A stretch of 64,000 nucleotides of DNA, taken from positions 62,001 through 126,000 of the forward strand of contig JAPOQN010000042.1 of the NCBI GenBank assembly GCA_026710655.1, written 5' to 3'. Below the pieces are notes generated by a model. It did not search any database and was not told the origin of the DNA. It worked only from the letters and a program-made list of their open reading frames with translations. Shown here one piece after another: positions 62,231 through 64,000 of the stretch. The stretch's first letter is position 1. Each line of letters starts with the position of its first letter. This DNA comes from Chloroflexota bacterium (lineage in GTDB: Bacteria; Chloroflexota; Dehalococcoidia; Tepidiformales; Tepidiformaceae). Made by a program: the position numbers and the translations under genes.

Positions 62231-63050
62231 TCGTCACGCGCTCAAGGCCACCCGACTCCTCACGGTCGTTGTCGGGGCGCCTCATCATGCGGCGGTGGAG
62301 TTCCTGGGCCAGGAGCGTGCCGCGAGCGACGCGTTCGAGCCGCCCGCTCTGGGCAATGCTGATCTCGCCCGTCTCCTCGGAGACGACAACGGTGACGGCA
62401 TCGGTCTGCTCGGTGATGCCGACGGCGGCGCGGTGGCGGGTCCCGACCCGGCGGGCGCCACCGTGCACCTCATCGGCGAGGGGGAGCTCACAGGAGGCGG
62501 CGACCACCCGAGCGCCGCGGATGACGGTGGCCATGTCGTGCAGCGGCGAATTGGGGAAGAAGATGCCCTCGACGAGCTCTCCGGAGACGCGCGCGTCGAC
62601 CGGTACGCCTGTATCGATCACGTCCTGCAGACCGGTCTCGCGCTCGAACACGAGGAGGGCGCCGTGGCGCTCACGGGCCATGCGGGTGGCCGACTCGGCA
62701 ACGATGTCGATGGTCTCCTCGGTAGGGTCGTGGGCAAGGAGATCCTGGATGCCGGTTCGGCCCAGCAAGTCGAGGCCGCGCCTGATCTCGGGTTGGAAGA
62801 TGACGGCCCCGCCCACGATGAGGGCGACGAGACCGTTCTGGAGGATCCAGTTGACCGCGGTGAGGTCGAACGCGAGCCCGAGGATGACGAGCACGAGGAT
62901 GAGGGCCACCGCCCCGCGCAGGAGCGTGATGGCGCGCGTGCGGCTGAGCAACCGGAAGGCGGCGAAGATGGCGAACGCGATGAGGAGGACATCGATCGCC
63001 GCCGACCAGTTGAACTGGTTGAGGACTTCACGGGCGTGCTGGAAGTCCAT
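62223..63050 (-). CDS. cdaA: Diadenylate cyclase CdaA
   Basis: A 275-residue membrane enzyme making c-di-AMP. Three N-terminal hydrophobic segments (DVLLIAFAIFAAFRLL and following) precede the DAC domain. The catalytic residues lie in FPNSPLHDMATVIRGARV and RRVGTRHRAAVG. The usual DGA motif is DMA here. ATG 63050 is chosen from the family start. It opens the cdaA-cdaR-der-plsY-gpsA unit, which links c-di-AMP to envelope and ribosome genes. Confidence 0.92.
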   Translation of the reverse strand: MDFQHAREVLNQFNWSAAIDVLLIAFAIFAAFRLLSRTRAITLLRGAVALILVLVILGLAFDLTAVNWILQNGLVALIVGGAVIFQPEIRRGLDLLGRTGIQDLLAHDPTEETIDIVAESATRMARERHGALLVFERETGLQDVIDTGVPVDARVSGELVEGIFFPNSPLHDMATVIRGARVVAASCELPLADEVHGGARRVGTRHRAAVGITEQTDAVTVVVSEETGEISIAQSGRLERVARGTLLAQELHRRMMRRPDNDREESGGLERVTNE

Positions 63051-63091
63051 GCTTATCGCTCGCGGCACGCAGGCGCCGCCCTCCCGGAGCA

Positions 63092-63097
63092 ATCATA
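63092..63097 (-). promoter_or_regulatory. Possible -10 of the cdaA operon
   Basis: TATGAT on the minus strand lies about 41 bases before the cdaA ATG, in the 71-bp gap after argF. No good -35 is seen. Confidence 0.35.
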
Positions 63098-63121
63098 GCG
63101 AACGCGCTGCGGGGCAGAGGT

Positions 63122-64000
63122 TCAGGCGGGGGGCGCCTCAACCAGGCCGAGGAGGAAGGCCACCACGGCCACCTGCGCCCAGACGCGGTTCTCGGCCTGG
63201 TCGAAGATGATCGAGTTGGGGGACTCCATGGCGGCATCAGTGATCTCCTCGCCGCGGTGGGCGGGCAGGTCGTGCATGATGAGCGCGTCGGGGGCGGTGC
63301 GCGCCACGAGGTCCGTGTCGACGCGGTAGCCGACGAAGTCGATACGGCGCTGCTCCGCTTCGCGCTCCTGGCCCATCGAGATCCAGGTGTCGGTGTAGAG
63401 CGCGTCGGCGCCGGCGGCCGCCTCCTCCGGGTCTGCGGTTAGCAGGAAGGAGCCGCCCGTCTCGCCGGCGCGCACCTGCGTCGCGGTTAGGACGGCCTCG
63501 GGCGGGCGGTAGCCATTGGGCGAGGCCAGGCGCACATCCATGCCGAGCGAGGCAGCCGTCACGATGAGGCTGGAGGAGACGTTGTTGCCATCACCGATGA
63601 AGGCGAGCGAGCGCCCGGCGAAGTCGCCGAAGCGCTCGCGCAGGGTGAGCAGGTCGGCGAGGGCCTGGCAGGGATGCTGCTCGTCGGTGAGAGCGTTCAC
63701 CACGGGAACATCGGAGAAGCGTGCGTACTCGTCGATGATGACCTGGCCGAAGGTGCGTACGGCGACGATGTCGACGTAGCGGGCGAGCACGCGGGCCACG
63801 TCCTTGATGGCTTCGCGCTCGCCAAGGCCCACTTCCTCGGGCGCAAGGTAGAGGGTCTCGCCGCCGAGGTGGTGCATCCCCACCTGGAAGCTGACGCGGG
63901 TTCGCAGGGAGGGCTTCTCGAAGAGGAGGGCGAGATGCCGCCCTTCCAGCAGCTTACGGGGACGGCGCTTGAACTCCAGGGCGGTCTCCAGGAGGAAACC
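63122..64000 (-). CDS. argF: Ornithine carbamoyltransferase (5' end outside window)
   Basis: The frame is open to the right edge, so the N-terminal residues are missing. It contains EKPSLRTRVSFQVGM (the STRTR-like carbamoyl phosphate site), HPCQALADLLTL and FIGDGNNVSSSLI. The C-terminal ornithine loop reads MHDLPAHRGEEI, where most members have HCLP; Cys is replaced by Asp. It makes citrulline for arginine synthesis. Alternatively it may act on a related substrate, given the changed loop. Confidence 0.9.
   Translation of the reverse strand, partial: GFLLETALEFKRRPRKLLEGRHLALLFEKPSLRTRVSFQVGMHHLGGETLYLAPEEVGLGEREAIKDVARVLARYVDIVAVRTFGQVIIDEYARFSDVPVVNALTDEQHPCQALADLLTLRERFGDFAGRSLAFIGDGNNVSSSLIVTAASLGMDVRLASPNGYRPPEAVLTATQVRAGETGGSFLLTADPEEAAAGADALYTDTWISMGQEREAEQRRIDFVGYRVDTDLVARTAPDALIMHDLPAHRGEEITDAAMESPNSIIFDQAENRVWAQVAVVAFLLGLVEAPPA

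Overview
The window is GC-rich, densely packed bacterial DNA that looks chromosomal. Gene content fits Chloroflexota best, perhaps a Dehalococcoidia-like lineage. The evidence is a short EF-Ts, MutS2 and CdaA/CdaR, a large Alu-containing SRP RNA, F420-type (LLM) oxidoreductase and P450 genes, a predicted HrcA/CIRCE operator, and many GTG/TTG starts with 4-bp GTGA/ATGA overlaps. This is inference from content; no 16S rRNA is present.

Layout. (1) 1-2174: 3' part of an MmeI-like DNA methyltransferase. (2) 2265-16308: accessory catabolic region with three cytochrome P450s, two tandem MFS exporters, a DUF3500 protein, a lipoprotein solute-binding protein, an LLM flavin oxidoreductase and a VOC protein. 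The second MFS gene is split by a 2,790-bp IS1595-like element (6501-9290) with 25-bp perfect terminal inverted repeats and an 8-bp target duplication. The element carries a transposase, a P63C-domain gene, an exported protein and a compact inverted-repeat-rich segment. (3) 16324-25955: DUF2164, NfeD/slipin, birA, a leader-peptide/terminator unit, then rpsB-tsf-pyrH-frr-uppS-cdsA, an alpha/beta hydrolase and a VTT membrane protein. (4) 25965-28936: an SDR gene behind two tandem paralogues that each carry an in-frame UGA at codon 136 followed by a SECIS-like hairpin; these are selenoproteins. (5) 28999-36164: tRNA-Ser, a CIRCE operator before fmdB-dtd-proS, tRNA-Phe, an MFS transporter, enoyl-CoA hydratase, an O-methyltransferase and small membrane or lipoproteins. 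(6) 36179-36856: a Phd/VapC toxin-antitoxin pair. (7) 36853-43427: assimilatory sulfate reduction (Na/Pi-type carrier, sat, cysC, cysH; divergent sulfite reductase) and hemB. (8) 43440-51743: CoA transferase, PHP protein, ispE, rsmA, a G5/3D cell-wall protein, SRP RNA and biotin carrier/biotin carboxylase genes. (9) 51865-55899: mutS2, rarA and a thioredoxin-like protein. (10) 55896-64000: GNAT, Nudix and HEAT-repeat genes, gpsA-plsY-der-cdaR-cdaA, and the 3' part of argF.

How it fits together. Housekeeping blocks cover translation, isoprenoid/lipid precursors, c-di-AMP signalling and sulfur assimilation. They alternate with accessory blocks for oxidation and export of small organic molecules. 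Several genes have no ATG/GTG/TTG start that fits their expected N terminus and appear to start at CTG (tsf, a lipoprotein, a thioredoxin-like protein). Some other starts lie 6-9 nt after a -10-like hexamer, suggesting leaderless mRNAs. The most noteworthy features are the twin selenoproteins, the passenger-carrying IS1595-like element with its structured segment, and the 19-codon leader ORF plus terminator ahead of birA.
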